From assembly GCA_041686855.1 (NCBI GenBank), contig JAWLDA010000001.1:186001-250000 (forward strand): 64,000 nucleotides of DNA, read 5' to 3'. Below are positions 16,685 through 25,210 of this stretch, piece after piece. The notes beneath the pieces were generated by a model. The model did not search any database. It was not told where the DNA came from and worked only from the letters and a program-made list of their open reading frames with translations. Both the position numbers and the translations under genes were made by a program. Source of the stretch: JAWLDA01 sp041686855 (GTDB lineage: Bacteria > Bacillota > Limnochordia > DTU080 > RSA5). Within the stretch, counting starts at the first letter, position 1. Every line of letters begins with the position of its first letter.

Positions 16685-19075
16685 ATGACGGCGCTGGTTC
16701 CACGACGTGGGATGTCGACTCAAGGCCGCGCTCTGTGTTGTGCACTAGCGGCGCTGGTCGTGTGCGTAGCGGTGCAGGCGGCTCTCAGCGGCGCTGCTGG
16801 AGCGAGCGCCATCGTCGATCAACCCCACGTCTTTAATGCTCTCAGCCGGGGAATGGATGCCGGAAGCGCTTATAAGGATACCGATAATCGCACGGGTCAG
16901 CTCGCCTGGGGCGCATCGTACGTCATGGAAGCGTACCTCATCATGTACGAGGCGACGGGTGATACGGCGTACCTCGACGTTCTAGGCGAGCTCTCCGACG
17001 CCGTCCTGGCGAATCGAGACAGCGAGCGCGGTTGGACGGATTATCGGGGACTCTCGCTGCCAGGATGGTCCGCTGCCGGCCACTACAGCATCGGCGAGGT
17101 GGTGCTTGCGGATGATTCTGGCCGCCCGGCCCTCCATCTGCGCGTCTCGTCGACAGGGCACAACGAAAAGACCCGCGTCTACGTGAAACCGACCAATGGC
17201 GCGGCGGACCTGTTTGATTTGCGGCTAGTGAATCAAGAGAATCGCTACGACGAGAGCTTCTCGGGACTGAGCCTGGATCCGGATGACGAACGTTACGTCG
17301 TGGACGTTTTAAACGCCTCCAGGCTGGCGGATCCCTGGGGCGGCGTGCGTCTCTTCGTGGAGGATCAACATCAGGGAGGCGAGAGCGCAGGCCGCACCCT
17401 CGCCCCCGGCGCCTACTCGTTTGTGCCGCCTCCCTACCATTGGCCGGTGCATCAGGGGCGCATCACGTATCCGATGATCGCATTTGCTCGCATTGTGTAC
17501 AACGACCCGGTGTTGCGCGGGGTCGAGCGGTACAAAGCGCGTGCCGACTCGTATATCGCGGCGACTCGGGCCACTTTGGCGATGTTGGAGGATAACTGGC
17601 GGGAGAACGAGGCGGGCGAAGGGTGGTACATCGTCGAGCGCGGCGCTTCCGTCTGGATGGACGGCATCGACGAGCCACACAATCACTCGCTCGCTCTGGG
17701 GCGGAGCATCATCGAGCTCGCGGTGATTACGCAGGAGGAAAAATGGTTGGATCGGGCTGAAAAGATGGCCCGCACGATTCACAACGATCTGGAGCTCCTG
17801 TCCAACGGGAGCTACACCTGGCCGTATTGGTGGAGCAAAGGACACGGGCACCAAGGTTGGTCGCCCCAGGAGGATCTCTCGACCAACACGCCCGCTCTAC
17901 GTCCTCGTCCCACACCGGAGGACGTCAGCCACGGCGCCATCGAAGTGGAGTTCGCCTACCTAGCCCATGAGAACGGGATCCTCTTCACCGAGACGGACAT
18001 GGAACGCTTAGCCCGCACGTTCACCGAGAACATACTCGTGCAGCGTGCCGGCGGGTCTCACACACTTGCCCGCTACGTCGACGGCTCTGGCGAACCTGCA
18101 TACTACGATGACAACGTGGCAGGGCGGTACCTGGTACTGGCCCAGTGGGATCCAGGCATCTACGACGTGGTCCGAGAGATGTTTGGGTCGCGCGCCCTGC
18201 GATCGAGCGCCGGCGATCTCATTGGCGTCGCCCGCCTCAACTGGGCTCGGGCGCTGTTGGATGCAGCCGGGAGCCGCGGTGAGATCGGCGACCAGCTCAG
18301 CAAGGCGCCAAGGATCACGATTAAGACGCCGGACTCCGGATTGTACGAGCTGGCGCGCCTCTCCGGCGTAAAACCGGTTGACGTGAGCGTGTGGGCGGCG
18401 TCTCAGCGAACGATCACGCGTGTGCGTGTGAGCATTGAAGAGAAAGCCGTCTACGACGCAACGCGTCCGCCAGCTCCAGGAGAGATACTCCTGGATACAT
18501 TCAGCCTGCCCGACGGTATGCACACGCTGATGGTCGAGGTGGAGGACGATCACGGGGGACACCGAGCGCACTCCACTCAGTTTATGGTTGCGAACCGGTG
18601 GGCCCATCAAACAGCACTGGATCCGCCGATTCAGACCATGTTTGGGGAGGTCGTCCGCACGCGACTCCACGATCAAAGTGGCGGATGGCGCCACCCTGGG
18701 GCCGGCGAAAACGATCTCTTCGGCGATGAAGGTCGCATGGTGTACGAGGGAGATGGCCTAGGGCATCTCGTTTGGGAAGGGCAGCAGTTGGAGAGATCGC
18801 CGGAAATCGAGGAGTTTTCCATTCACGTTTACATTCGTGATGTGACCCCCGAGGAAGCCGTCACTGTAGCCCTCTCCTGGGATGAGTCACATTGGACGAG
18901 TCTCCCTTACGATGTGCGTGTCGTCGCTACTTCCGGCGAATGGCAGCACCTCGAACTTACGGGAACGGTGCCGGCGCCGACCGGGGGGCGCTACTTCCGC
19001 CTGTCCGTGGCAGATGATGTCGGTGCCAACCTGCAACTCGGCTCAGTCCGAATTGGTGGAGTTTGGCGAGAGTGA
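16685..19075 (+). CDS. Large secreted protein of unknown function, alpha/alpha-barrel-like
   Basis: A 796-residue exported protein I cannot assign to a named family. A signal peptide (ALCCALAALVVCVAVQAALS) ends near residue 40. Residues ~50-560 are rich in Trp/Tyr and paired helices (WGASYVMEAYLIMYEATGDT, DGIDEPHNHSLALGRSIIE, YWWSKGHGHQGWSPQED), as in (alpha/alpha)6 barrels of polysaccharide lyases, epimerases and glycosidases. An Ig-like segment follows (~540-640). The last ~150 residues look like a beta-sandwich carbohydrate-binding module (SGEWQHLELTGTV). It probably acts on an extracellular polysaccharide whose products the next gene's binding protein captures. The function is inferred only. 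Confidence 0.7.
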   Translation: MTALVPRRGMSTQGRALCCALAALVVCVAVQAALSGAAGASAIVDQPHVFNALSRGMDAGSAYKDTDNRTGQLAWGASYVMEAYLIMYEATGDTAYLDVLGELSDAVLANRDSERGWTDYRGLSLPGWSAAGHYSIGEVVLADDSGRPALHLRVSSTGHNEKTRVYVKPTNGAADLFDLRLVNQENRYDESFSGLSLDPDDERYVVDVLNASRLADPWGGVRLFVEDQHQGGESAGRTLAPGAYSFVPPPYHWPVHQGRITYPMIAFARIVYNDPVLRGVERYKARADSYIAATRATLAMLEDNWRENEAGEGWYIVERGASVWMDGIDEPHNHSLALGRSIIELAVITQEEKWLDRAEKMARTIHNDLELLSNGSYTWPYWWSKGHGHQGWSPQEDLSTNTPALRPRPTPEDVSHGAIEVEFAYLAHENGILFTETDMERLARTFTENILVQRAGGSHTLARYVDGSGEPAYYDDNVAGRYLVLAQWDPGIYDVVREMFGSRALRSSAGDLIGVARLNWARALLDAAGSRGEIGDQLSKAPRITIKTPDSGLYELARLSGVKPVDVSVWAASQRTITRVRVSIEEKAVYDATRPPAPGEILLDTFSLPDGMHTLMVEVEDDHGGHRAHSTQFMVANRWAHQTALDPPIQTMFGEVVRTRLHDQSGGWRHPGAGENDLFGDEGRMVYEGDGLGHLVWEGQQLERSPEIEEFSIHVYIRDVTPEEAVTVALSWDESHWTSLPYDVRVVATSGEWQHLELTGTVPAPTGGRYFRLSVADDVGANLQLGSVRIGGVWRE

Positions 19076-19154
19076 GGCGCCCTCGCGCCCGCTCTTTAAA
19101 GCAACGAAGTTAAGCGATTGAAGTGCATCATCACGTGTCGTGAAGGAGTGTCGT

Positions 19155-20450
19155 TTGAGCATGAAAACGTTGAGTAGTAGACGCCCATCGCAATGGGCCA
19201 TGGCGGCCACTGTGTCGCTTTTGATGGTGATCGTTTTATCGTTGGGGGCGTCGGCACAGACCGAAGTCGTCATGTGGCTGTCGTCGCAACCGGCTGGCGT
19301 GAGCGAGTGGGCCGAGGCGTTTGAACGGCAATTTAATGAGGCCAATCCGGACATTCGGCTCGATCTGCAAGTCCACCCCAGCGTCTCACAGCAACGGGAG
19401 AAGCTCATCCTGGCGATTGCCGGTGGGACCGCGCCCGATGTGGTTTATGAGTCGAGCAATGTGATGGGCAACTGGGTCATGAACGGGATCGCACAGCCAC
19501 TTGATTCGTATCTCGAGCGCATGGGTGACGCGGACGACTTCATTCCCGATATTATCGAGGGTGTACGGTACGGTGGACAGACGTACGCACTCCCATTCAG
19601 CATGTGGACAAACGTCGACCTATACAACATGGACCTGCTCGCATCTTCCGGCGTGAGTATCCCCTCCAACTGGGATGAGCTCCTGCAGGCCGTTCCGGCT
19701 CTCACCCGCTTTCGTGAGGGTGGGGCGATCGACGTCCACGGGTACATGACGTCTCGCAACGGCATCTTTGCCTACATCGACCTCCAGCGTGCCGTCGAGC
19801 AGCAGGGGAGTACTACGGTGGAGCCCCTCGGCAACCGCGTGAGCCTGCGTACCGAGGAGGCGCAGCGGGGTATGGAAGTCCTCTCCGAACTATACCGTCT
19901 CGGCATGCCCGGGGCGCCCGGTTCGACCAGTCTGAACGGCGTGGCTCAAGGGACCGTCGCCATCCAGCACCTGGCGCCGACGTTGAGCGCTCGCTCTCTT
20001 CTCGACCAGACACAGCAGCTCGGCGTGGAAGTCTCCTGGCAACCCATTGTCGGCCCGAATGCGGACTCCAAGATGGTACACCACAACGCCGGGACCCTCT
20101 TTATGGTCAAGGAGAGCGCCCAAAAGGAGGCCGCTTGGCGTGTGATGGAGGCGTGGGTGAACCCGGATAACATGGTGAATTACATCCTCGCGCACGGCGG
20201 CTCCCTGCCGGTGCGGCGCTCTGTAGCCACGTATCCCGAAATCCTGGAGCTGCCGTACGCGGATGAGTTGCTCACGTTGCTGGCGGAGCGCATTACGACC
20301 TACGGCGCGAAGCATCCGCTCTTCTCCGAGTTCCGTGTAGCCGCGGGCAACTTCCTGCAGCAAGCGATCGAAGGCGAATTGGCGATTCCAACCGCTTTGG
20401 AACAGGCCGAAGATGCGGCCAATCAAATTGTGAGCGACTTTCGCCTCTAA
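19155..20450 (+). CDS. ABC transporter extracellular solute-binding protein
   Basis: A 431-residue secreted SBP. The TTG at 19155 follows AAGGAG by six bases; the ATG at 19161 is an alternative. The signal peptide (MAATVSLLMVIVLSLGASAQ) is followed by EVVMWLSSQPAGVSEWAEAF, an AGGTAPDVVYESSNV loop and YALPFSMWTNVDLYNMDLL. The ending, AWRVMEAWVNPDNMVNYI, is family-typical. It lies directly after the large secreted protein and ends in two hairpins. It probably captures the product of that enzyme. No permease gene follows. Confidence 0.9.
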   Translation: MSMKTLSSRRPSQWAMAATVSLLMVIVLSLGASAQTEVVMWLSSQPAGVSEWAEAFERQFNEANPDIRLDLQVHPSVSQQREKLILAIAGGTAPDVVYESSNVMGNWVMNGIAQPLDSYLERMGDADDFIPDIIEGVRYGGQTYALPFSMWTNVDLYNMDLLASSGVSIPSNWDELLQAVPALTRFREGGAIDVHGYMTSRNGIFAYIDLQRAVEQQGSTTVEPLGNRVSLRTEEAQRGMEVLSELYRLGMPGAPGSTSLNGVAQGTVAIQHLAPTLSARSLLDQTQQLGVEVSWQPIVGPNADSKMVHHNAGTLFMVKESAQKEAAWRVMEAWVNPDNMVNYILAHGGSLPVRRSVATYPEILELPYADELLTLLAERITTYGAKHPLFSEFRVAAGNFLQQAIEGELAIPTALEQAEDAANQIVSDFRL

Positions 20451-20462
20451 GATTGACGTATT

Positions 20463-20499
20463 GTGACGCGTGTGACGTCGACGGCGCCGCACGCGTCAC
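20463..20499 (+). terminator. First hairpin after the binding-protein gene
   Basis: GTGACGCGTG (20463-20472) pairs perfectly with CACGCGTCAC (20490-20499), followed by GTTTGTT. It lies 13 bases after the stop codon. Confidence 0.6.
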
Positions 20500-20506
20500 G
20501 TTTGTT

Positions 20507-20543
20507 AAAGACCGGAGACCCTGCGAAGGAGCCTCCGGTCTTT
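20507..20543 (+). terminator. Second tandem terminator hairpin
   Basis: AAAGACCGGAG (20507-20517) pairs perfectly with CTCCGGTCTTT (20533-20543), ending in TTTG. It is a second intrinsic-type hairpin seven bases after the first one, so read-through into the amidohydrolase pair is probably low. Confidence 0.7.
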
Positions 20544-20602
20544 GTCGATTGAAGCACTCGAATGTGTTTGACTTGAGAGTCCCTGAAAGAGGTGGTAAGA
20601 CG

Positions 20603-21394
20603 ATGGTCATCGACGTGCATGTGCATACTCAATCCCCCGGAGCCGCCTTTAGTCCGGAGGAGGTCCTCGATGCCAAGCGATTAGCGGCACACTCCGGTAT
20701 CGACCGGATCGTCTACCTATTTAATCTGGGTACCGGCGGGCGGGATCCTTCTCCTGAAGATGTGCGCGCGAGCAACGATTTGGGCATGAAGCTGGTCGAG
20801 TCGGACCCGGATTTCTACATCGGCTTTTGCTATCTGAATCCCTCTCACGATCCGGAGTTTTCGTTGAGCGAGATCGAGCGTTGTGTCGTGAATGGGAACA
20901 TGAGCGGAATTAAGCTGTGGGTTGCGGTGCACGCAGACGATCCCCGTCTCGACCCCATCATGCGCCGTGCAGCCGAGCTGGACATCCCGGTATTGCATCA
21001 CTCATGGTACAAGATGACCAAGTATGAGTTTAACGAGTCCAACCCCAAAGAGATCGCAGATCTGGCGCGGCGGCATCCGGACGTGACCATCATTATGGCC
21101 CACCTGGCAGGTGTCCGGTGGCGCGGAGTGCTCGATGTGAAACCGTATCCCAATGTGTGTGTCGACACGTCCGGGGGTCAACCTGATGCCGGACTGGTAG
21201 AGTTCGCCGTGCAAGAGTTGGGACCCGAGCGTGTCGTCTTTGGATCCGACTGGCCGTTGCGCGACTTCGCCGTGCAAAAAGCCCGCGTGACTGACGCAGC
21301 GCTCTCGGATGACGTGAAGCGGATGATCTTGGGCGAGAACGTCGCACGCATACTCAAGCTGCAGGACCACAAGGAGGGACGTGCCCATGCTTGA
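20603..21394 (+). CDS. Amidohydrolase family metal-dependent hydrolase (active paralogue)
   Basis: A 263-residue TIM-barrel protein of the amidohydrolase-2 group (ACMSD/TIM-barrel hydrolases). All expected metal and catalytic elements are present: HxH in VIDVHVHTQ, Lys-containing GIKLWVAVH, His in PVLHHSW, His in IIMAHLAG and Asp in VFGSDWPLRD. The ATG at 20603 follows AGAGGTGG by seven bases; a long open frame upstream runs through the terminators and is ignored. It overlaps the next gene by eight bases. The partner is a degenerate homologue. The family hydrolyses or decarboxylates cyclic carboxylates and lactones; the substrate is unknown. Confidence 0.85.
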   Translation: MVIDVHVHTQSPGAAFSPEEVLDAKRLAAHSGIDRIVYLFNLGTGGRDPSPEDVRASNDLGMKLVESDPDFYIGFCYLNPSHDPEFSLSEIERCVVNGNMSGIKLWVAVHADDPRLDPIMRRAAELDIPVLHHSWYKMTKYEFNESNPKEIADLARRHPDVTIIMAHLAGVRWRGVLDVKPYPNVCVDTSGGQPDAGLVEFAVQELGPERVVFGSDWPLRDFAVQKARVTDAALSDDVKRMILGENVARILKLQDHKEGRAHA

Positions 21395-22160
21395 TGCGAG
21401 TGCATTTGTGGGCGTGTGGGCTTTTCGGGCCTACCCGGAGCGAACGGTGGAGCACGTGGTTGAGGCGCTGCGGGCGAGGGGCTTTCGTGGAGCCTGCCTC
21501 TCACCGGTCGAGGCGGTGTTGCACCCTGAGCCGATGTCGGCAAATCGGAGCTTTGTGAGTGAAGTGTCCGCTGCCTCCATCTCCAACTTTGTCACAGTGT
21601 TGGCCCCGGTCGTCGATCCGTCGCACACGCCGTGGGAGGAGCACCTCGGGGCCTCTCTCGAGTTGGGCGGTGAACGCGTGGGAGCGATTAAGCTCTTTCC
21701 TAACTATCATGCGTACAGCCTTGATGAACCCGCTGTGGACGCACTAGCGGACCGACTCAAGGCTCGCAACCTAACACTCAGCCTTCAAGTGCGGATGGAG
21801 GATGAACGCTCCCGCCACCCCATGATGAGTACGATGGGCGTGCCGGTTGCCGAGATCGACGCACTCGCCTCCAGGCATCCGGATCTGCAGATCTTGGTGT
21901 GCGGCGCTTATATGGGTGAGTTACGGCAGTTGGTTTCCAAGGAGAACCTGCACTTTGAGATGTCCTTTGTAGAGTCGGGGCGCCTCTTAGGTGACGCGCT
22001 CAAGCACGTTGGCGCCACACGTCTTCTTTCCGGCACCCACACCCCTCTCTTTATGCCGGGGGTCGGCGCCATTAAGGCGCTGGCGGATCAAACCGATGCC
22101 GAGACGTTGAAAATGATCACGGAGGGGAACTTCCGGCGGCTCTTTAACGTGTCGGGATGA
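21387..22160 (+). CDS. Amidohydrolase-like protein lacking metal ligands
   Basis: A 257-residue homologue of the gene before it, with the same barrel order but without the catalytic residues. The HxH strand reads LDASAFVGVW, the third-strand His is replaced (LSLQVRMEDER), the fourth-strand His is lost (LVCGAYMGEL) and the terminal Asp becomes GTHTP. The lysine strand (GAIKLFPNYH) remains. AAGGAGG lies nine bases before the ATG at 21387. Translational overlap suggests the two proteins act together, perhaps as an active/inactive heteromer, or that this one has a different chemistry. Confidence 0.75.
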   Translation: MLDASAFVGVWAFRAYPERTVEHVVEALRARGFRGACLSPVEAVLHPEPMSANRSFVSEVSAASISNFVTVLAPVVDPSHTPWEEHLGASLELGGERVGAIKLFPNYHAYSLDEPAVDALADRLKARNLTLSLQVRMEDERSRHPMMSTMGVPVAEIDALASRHPDLQILVCGAYMGELRQLVSKENLHFEMSFVESGRLLGDALKHVGATRLLSGTHTPLFMPGVGAIKALADQTDAETLKMITEGNFRRLFNVSG

Positions 22161-22190
22161 TTCACTCGGTTGTACACTATTGGACAGAGT

Positions 22191-22228
22191 GGGGAGCTTG
22201 CCGAGGCACCTACCCCGGCGAGCTCCCC
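22191..22228 (+). terminator. Hairpin after the amidohydrolase pair
   Basis: GGGGAGCT-T-GCCG pairs with CGGC-G-AGCTCCCC across 22191-22228, giving a long stem with one mismatch. It lies 30 bases after the stop. A T6 run appears only at about 22266. Confidence 0.55.
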
Positions 22229-22285
22229 ACGCCTACTTGCGGCTGCCGCTTAGAAGTCGACCCTGTTTTTTGATCCACGATCCGT

Positions 22286-23773
22286 CTACCCCGCCGCTTG
22301 CCTCTCCTCGGATGCCCACAAGCTGTTGATCAACTCGATACTTCGATGTGCCAGCTCAAGTCCACCTTCCGAGCCCACGATCGTGCTGGAAGGGGCGGCG
22401 CCGTATGCTCCCTGCGCCATCGAGCGTGCGGTGGGTAAATACGTGCCCGGACCGGCTAACTGCACGAGGAACGCCTGAGTGGCGCGACTGCGCGCTTGAA
22501 TTTGGATGCCGTAATCCAAGTAGTACTCGAACGGGTTCGTCGCAAAGGCAACGTCACCGAGGCGGATCACGTGGACTGCAACGGGGTAGGTGGGATTTTT
22601 TTGCTGCTCCTCGAAGCGCGTGGCGACACGTTCGTTGTGTTGCGCGCGCCGCACGGCTTGGGTGACTGGGACGTACCAGCGGGGCTGCTCCTTCTTAGAG
22701 GGATTCGCCTCGAGATCGCGCAGCAACTCCTCGTACTTGCGGCGCCACGTCTGGGCTTCGGCCATCGCGGTCTCCACGTCCTCATGGGTCAGAGGTCGAC
22801 GGGTCAACGGGACCTCCTCAACGAGGTGGGCGAGCGGAACCTGCCATTCGATGTGCTCACGCAGAGCCGGCATGATCGTGTCGACTCCAGATGTGATCTC
22901 ACCGGCGATTTCATCGCGGCGCGTGATTCCGCGCAAGCGCAGCATGCGCTCCTCCGCCGGCTTGCGAAAGATGGGGTGGGGCGACTGGTCGCCTGCAGGA
23001 GCGCATTGGGGCAGGACAAAGAGGGAGTCGGAGAAGCGCTCGCGCAGACGTTGCCGCGTCTCGTGCCAAAAGTCCGCGCTCACCTGAAACTCATGCTCAC
23101 TCACTTGGGATGGACACGCCAGGTTGACGATCATGCCGGTGAGTTTACGGTCGGCGCTCCACGTGCACAGGACGTGCAGGGCGTGATCTTCGTACCCTTC
23201 GATGTGGCTGAAGTTGGGGTCGTCGGTGTTACCGTACATGGTGGACAGACCATCAAAGGAGCTCCACCGCCGGTTGCGTCCGACGACGGCCCGGCCGAGT
23301 CCAAAGCTGATTCCTCCCGGAGCACGCTGCTGCCATGCCTGAAGGATGGCGTCGGCAATGCGCTCCGCTGCGAATGAGACGTACTCGGCCGGATCCATCG
23401 CGCCGAGATCGAGGTGGAAGGAGCCCATCGGCGTGTCGGACATGGATGCGTCAAGCTCGGGAGCCGTGTGCGTGTGCGTCGCGTTGAGAAGGATCTTTGT
23501 GGGATCAATCTCCGACGTACGGTGTGCAACGCGTCGGCGCACCTCGTCTCGCAGCGCGTTTGAGATGGCGACGACATCGCAACTCACCATGATCGCCGTA
23601 TCTTGCCTCAACCCATTCTCTTTGGTCTCCAGAGTCAGGACCGTCGCAGTAATGGGATCGCGCACACCCTCCGAGACGCGCGCATGAAACTGTCCGCGCA
23701 AGAGGACCGGCTTCGTTGGGGTGATATCCGTTTGTGCCCAGCCGATGAAGAGTTCGCCGGGAGTGTTCGTCAA
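22286..23773 (-). CDS. Neutral/alkaline ceramidase-like hydrolase
   Basis: A 495-residue protein of the neutral/alkaline non-lysosomal ceramidase family, without a signal peptide. The N-terminus GWAQTDITPTKPVLLRGQ and the LLNATHTHTAPELD metal strand are characteristic, as is the late GDVAFATNPFEYY strand. The usual 'NFACHPT' motif is changed to NLACPSQVSEHEF, so one canonical zinc His is displaced or lost. The TTG at 23773 is chosen because AAAGGAG lies eight bases upstream. Such bacterial homologues occur in sugar operons and may hydrolyse amides of amino sugars. A TGGTAATACCA operator lies upstream. Confidence 0.82.
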   Translation of the reverse strand: MTNTPGELFIGWAQTDITPTKPVLLRGQFHARVSEGVRDPITATVLTLETKENGLRQDTAIMVSCDVVAISNALRDEVRRRVAHRTSEIDPTKILLNATHTHTAPELDASMSDTPMGSFHLDLGAMDPAEYVSFAAERIADAILQAWQQRAPGGISFGLGRAVVGRNRRWSSFDGLSTMYGNTDDPNFSHIEGYEDHALHVLCTWSADRKLTGMIVNLACPSQVSEHEFQVSADFWHETRQRLRERFSDSLFVLPQCAPAGDQSPHPIFRKPAEERMLRLRGITRRDEIAGEITSGVDTIMPALREHIEWQVPLAHLVEEVPLTRRPLTHEDVETAMAEAQTWRRKYEELLRDLEANPSKKEQPRWYVPVTQAVRRAQHNERVATRFEEQQKNPTYPVAVHVIRLGDVAFATNPFEYYLDYGIQIQARSRATQAFLVQLAGPGTYLPTARSMAQGAYGAAPSSTIVGSEGGLELAHRSIELINSLWASEERQAAG

Positions 23774-23831
23774 GGCTCGAACTCCTTTCTGCCTTTGGGT
23801 TTTAGAATCTCGTTTGTTGCAGGAGTTCGTT

Positions 23832-23842
23832 TGGTAATACCA
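23832..23842 (+). promoter_or_regulatory. Palindromic operator TGGTAATACCA (site 3)
   Basis: This is identical over 11 bases to the operator at 4405-4415. It lies in the divergent promoter region between the ceramidase-like gene and the unknown gene at 23967. The sharing suggests that one GntR-type regulator controls loci 19 kb apart. Confidence 0.6.
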
Positions 23843-23966
23843 CATTCCTTCGGCAAATCTGATCGGCGGTCGTCCGAAAAAAAGGGATCGCTATAGAGAC
23901 GGCATAGGTGTAGGCCATCGATTCTATGCGGGCGGTCCAAGGGACCGACACGAAAAAGGGGCGAAC

Positions 23967-25199
23967 GTGTTGAAGCGCATAGCGGCCATTGTCTCCACCT
24001 ACTTTCCGATTTCACACGCCGACGTAGCCGTAACAAAGCTCATGAAAGGGATTCCCACAGACGACGGGCTCCTGTCACCGAGGGTCGAATTGGCCTCACT
24101 TTTCATCGATCAGATGCATCCGCAAGACGTCGGGCACACGCTCGCCTTCATTCACGGCGTCAAGGTGTATCAAAGCATCGAACACGCCCTCACGTTGGGG
24201 ACGGGTGAGTTGGCGGTCGATGGGGTTCTATTAATTGGTGAGCATGGGGATTATCCGTACAACGAGATCGGCCAGCAGCTCTACCCACGGCGGTACTTTT
24301 TTGAACAAATTTGTGGGGTCTTCGGGGCGTCGGGGCGATCGGTCCCCGTCTTTGTCGACAAGGGACTCTCGTACTGTTGGGAGGACGCCTTGTGGATGAT
24401 AAAGCGGGCCCAGGCTTTAGATGTGCCCCTGATGGCGGGCTCCTCCATTCCCGTGGCGTGGCGGCGTCCGATGTACGACGTGGAAATGGGCGCTCAGATC
24501 GATGAGGCCGTGGTTGTCGGTTACGGACCGCTTGAGCGGTATGGATTCCACCTCTTGGAGTCGTTGCAGGCAATGGTCGAACGGCGCCGTGGCGGTGAAT
24601 CCGGAATCAAAGCTGTAAAGTATCTTGGGGGAGATGAGGTCTGGAGGGCGGCCAAAGCGGGCGAGTGGTCCAAGGAGCTGGCCGAGGCAGCCTGCGATGC
24701 GGTCAATCCAGAGAAAAAAGGCGCCGGCAGTATGGAAGAAGAGTCGGACCCGTCGGATCTCCATGCTTTTTTACTGGAGTACAACGATGGACTTAAGGCC
24801 ACTATCTTGCTTTTGAACGGATACATTAGGGAGATCGCCTACGCCGGGCGTTCCGGCGCAAAGATTGACGCGATGGCCTTTGTCACGCACGACGCCAACC
24901 CATACTGTCACTTTAGCTACCTCCTCCTAAACATCGAGGAGATGTTCCTGAGCGGCACTCCGAGTTATCCGGTCGAACGGACCTTGCTGACGACGGGGAC
25001 ATTGGACGCCGCCATTCGCTCGCGCCACGAGGGCTCCAAGCGTCTCGAGACACCGCACTTGGAGGTTACGTACGCTCCTCCTGAGCGGATTCCGTGGCGC
25101 CCTCAGAACACGGCACCTACCGGGGCCACCTTGGACGTGTGGCCACCCCGCCGCTTACGCACGGGCGCCGGCGCAAGCGGCGAACGCAAGAGTTCCTGA
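23967..25199 (+). CDS. Conserved-looking protein of unknown function
   Basis: A 410-residue cytoplasmic protein I do not recognise with certainty. It starts with a Rossmann-like strand (LKRIAAIVSTYFPISHADVAVT) and has striking motifs GEHGDYPYNEIGQQLYPRR, VFVDKGLSYCW and LMAGSSIPVAWRRP, and a Ser/His/Tyr-rich middle. The C-terminal tail is basic and low in complexity. The AAGGGG site precedes the GTG start, and a small hairpin (23933-23947) lies just before it. It is divergent from the ceramidase-like gene and shares its operator, so it probably belongs to the same sugar or amide pathway. A Gfo/Idh-like dehydrogenase fold is possible. Confidence 0.6.
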   Translation: MLKRIAAIVSTYFPISHADVAVTKLMKGIPTDDGLLSPRVELASLFIDQMHPQDVGHTLAFIHGVKVYQSIEHALTLGTGELAVDGVLLIGEHGDYPYNEIGQQLYPRRYFFEQICGVFGASGRSVPVFVDKGLSYCWEDALWMIKRAQALDVPLMAGSSIPVAWRRPMYDVEMGAQIDEAVVVGYGPLERYGFHLLESLQAMVERRRGGESGIKAVKYLGGDEVWRAAKAGEWSKELAEAACDAVNPEKKGAGSMEEESDPSDLHAFLLEYNDGLKATILLLNGYIREIAYAGRSGAKIDAMAFVTHDANPYCHFSYLLLNIEEMFLSGTPSYPVERTLLTTGTLDAAIRSRHEGSKRLETPHLEVTYAPPERIPWRPQNTAPTGATLDVWPPRRLRTGAGASGERKSS

Positions 25200-25210
25200 T
25201 ACGCCTCGGA

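Noticed and set aside
22496..23377. 293-residue open frame on the plus strand
   Set aside because: It is fully antisense to the ceramidase-like gene and shows no domain or ribosome binding site.
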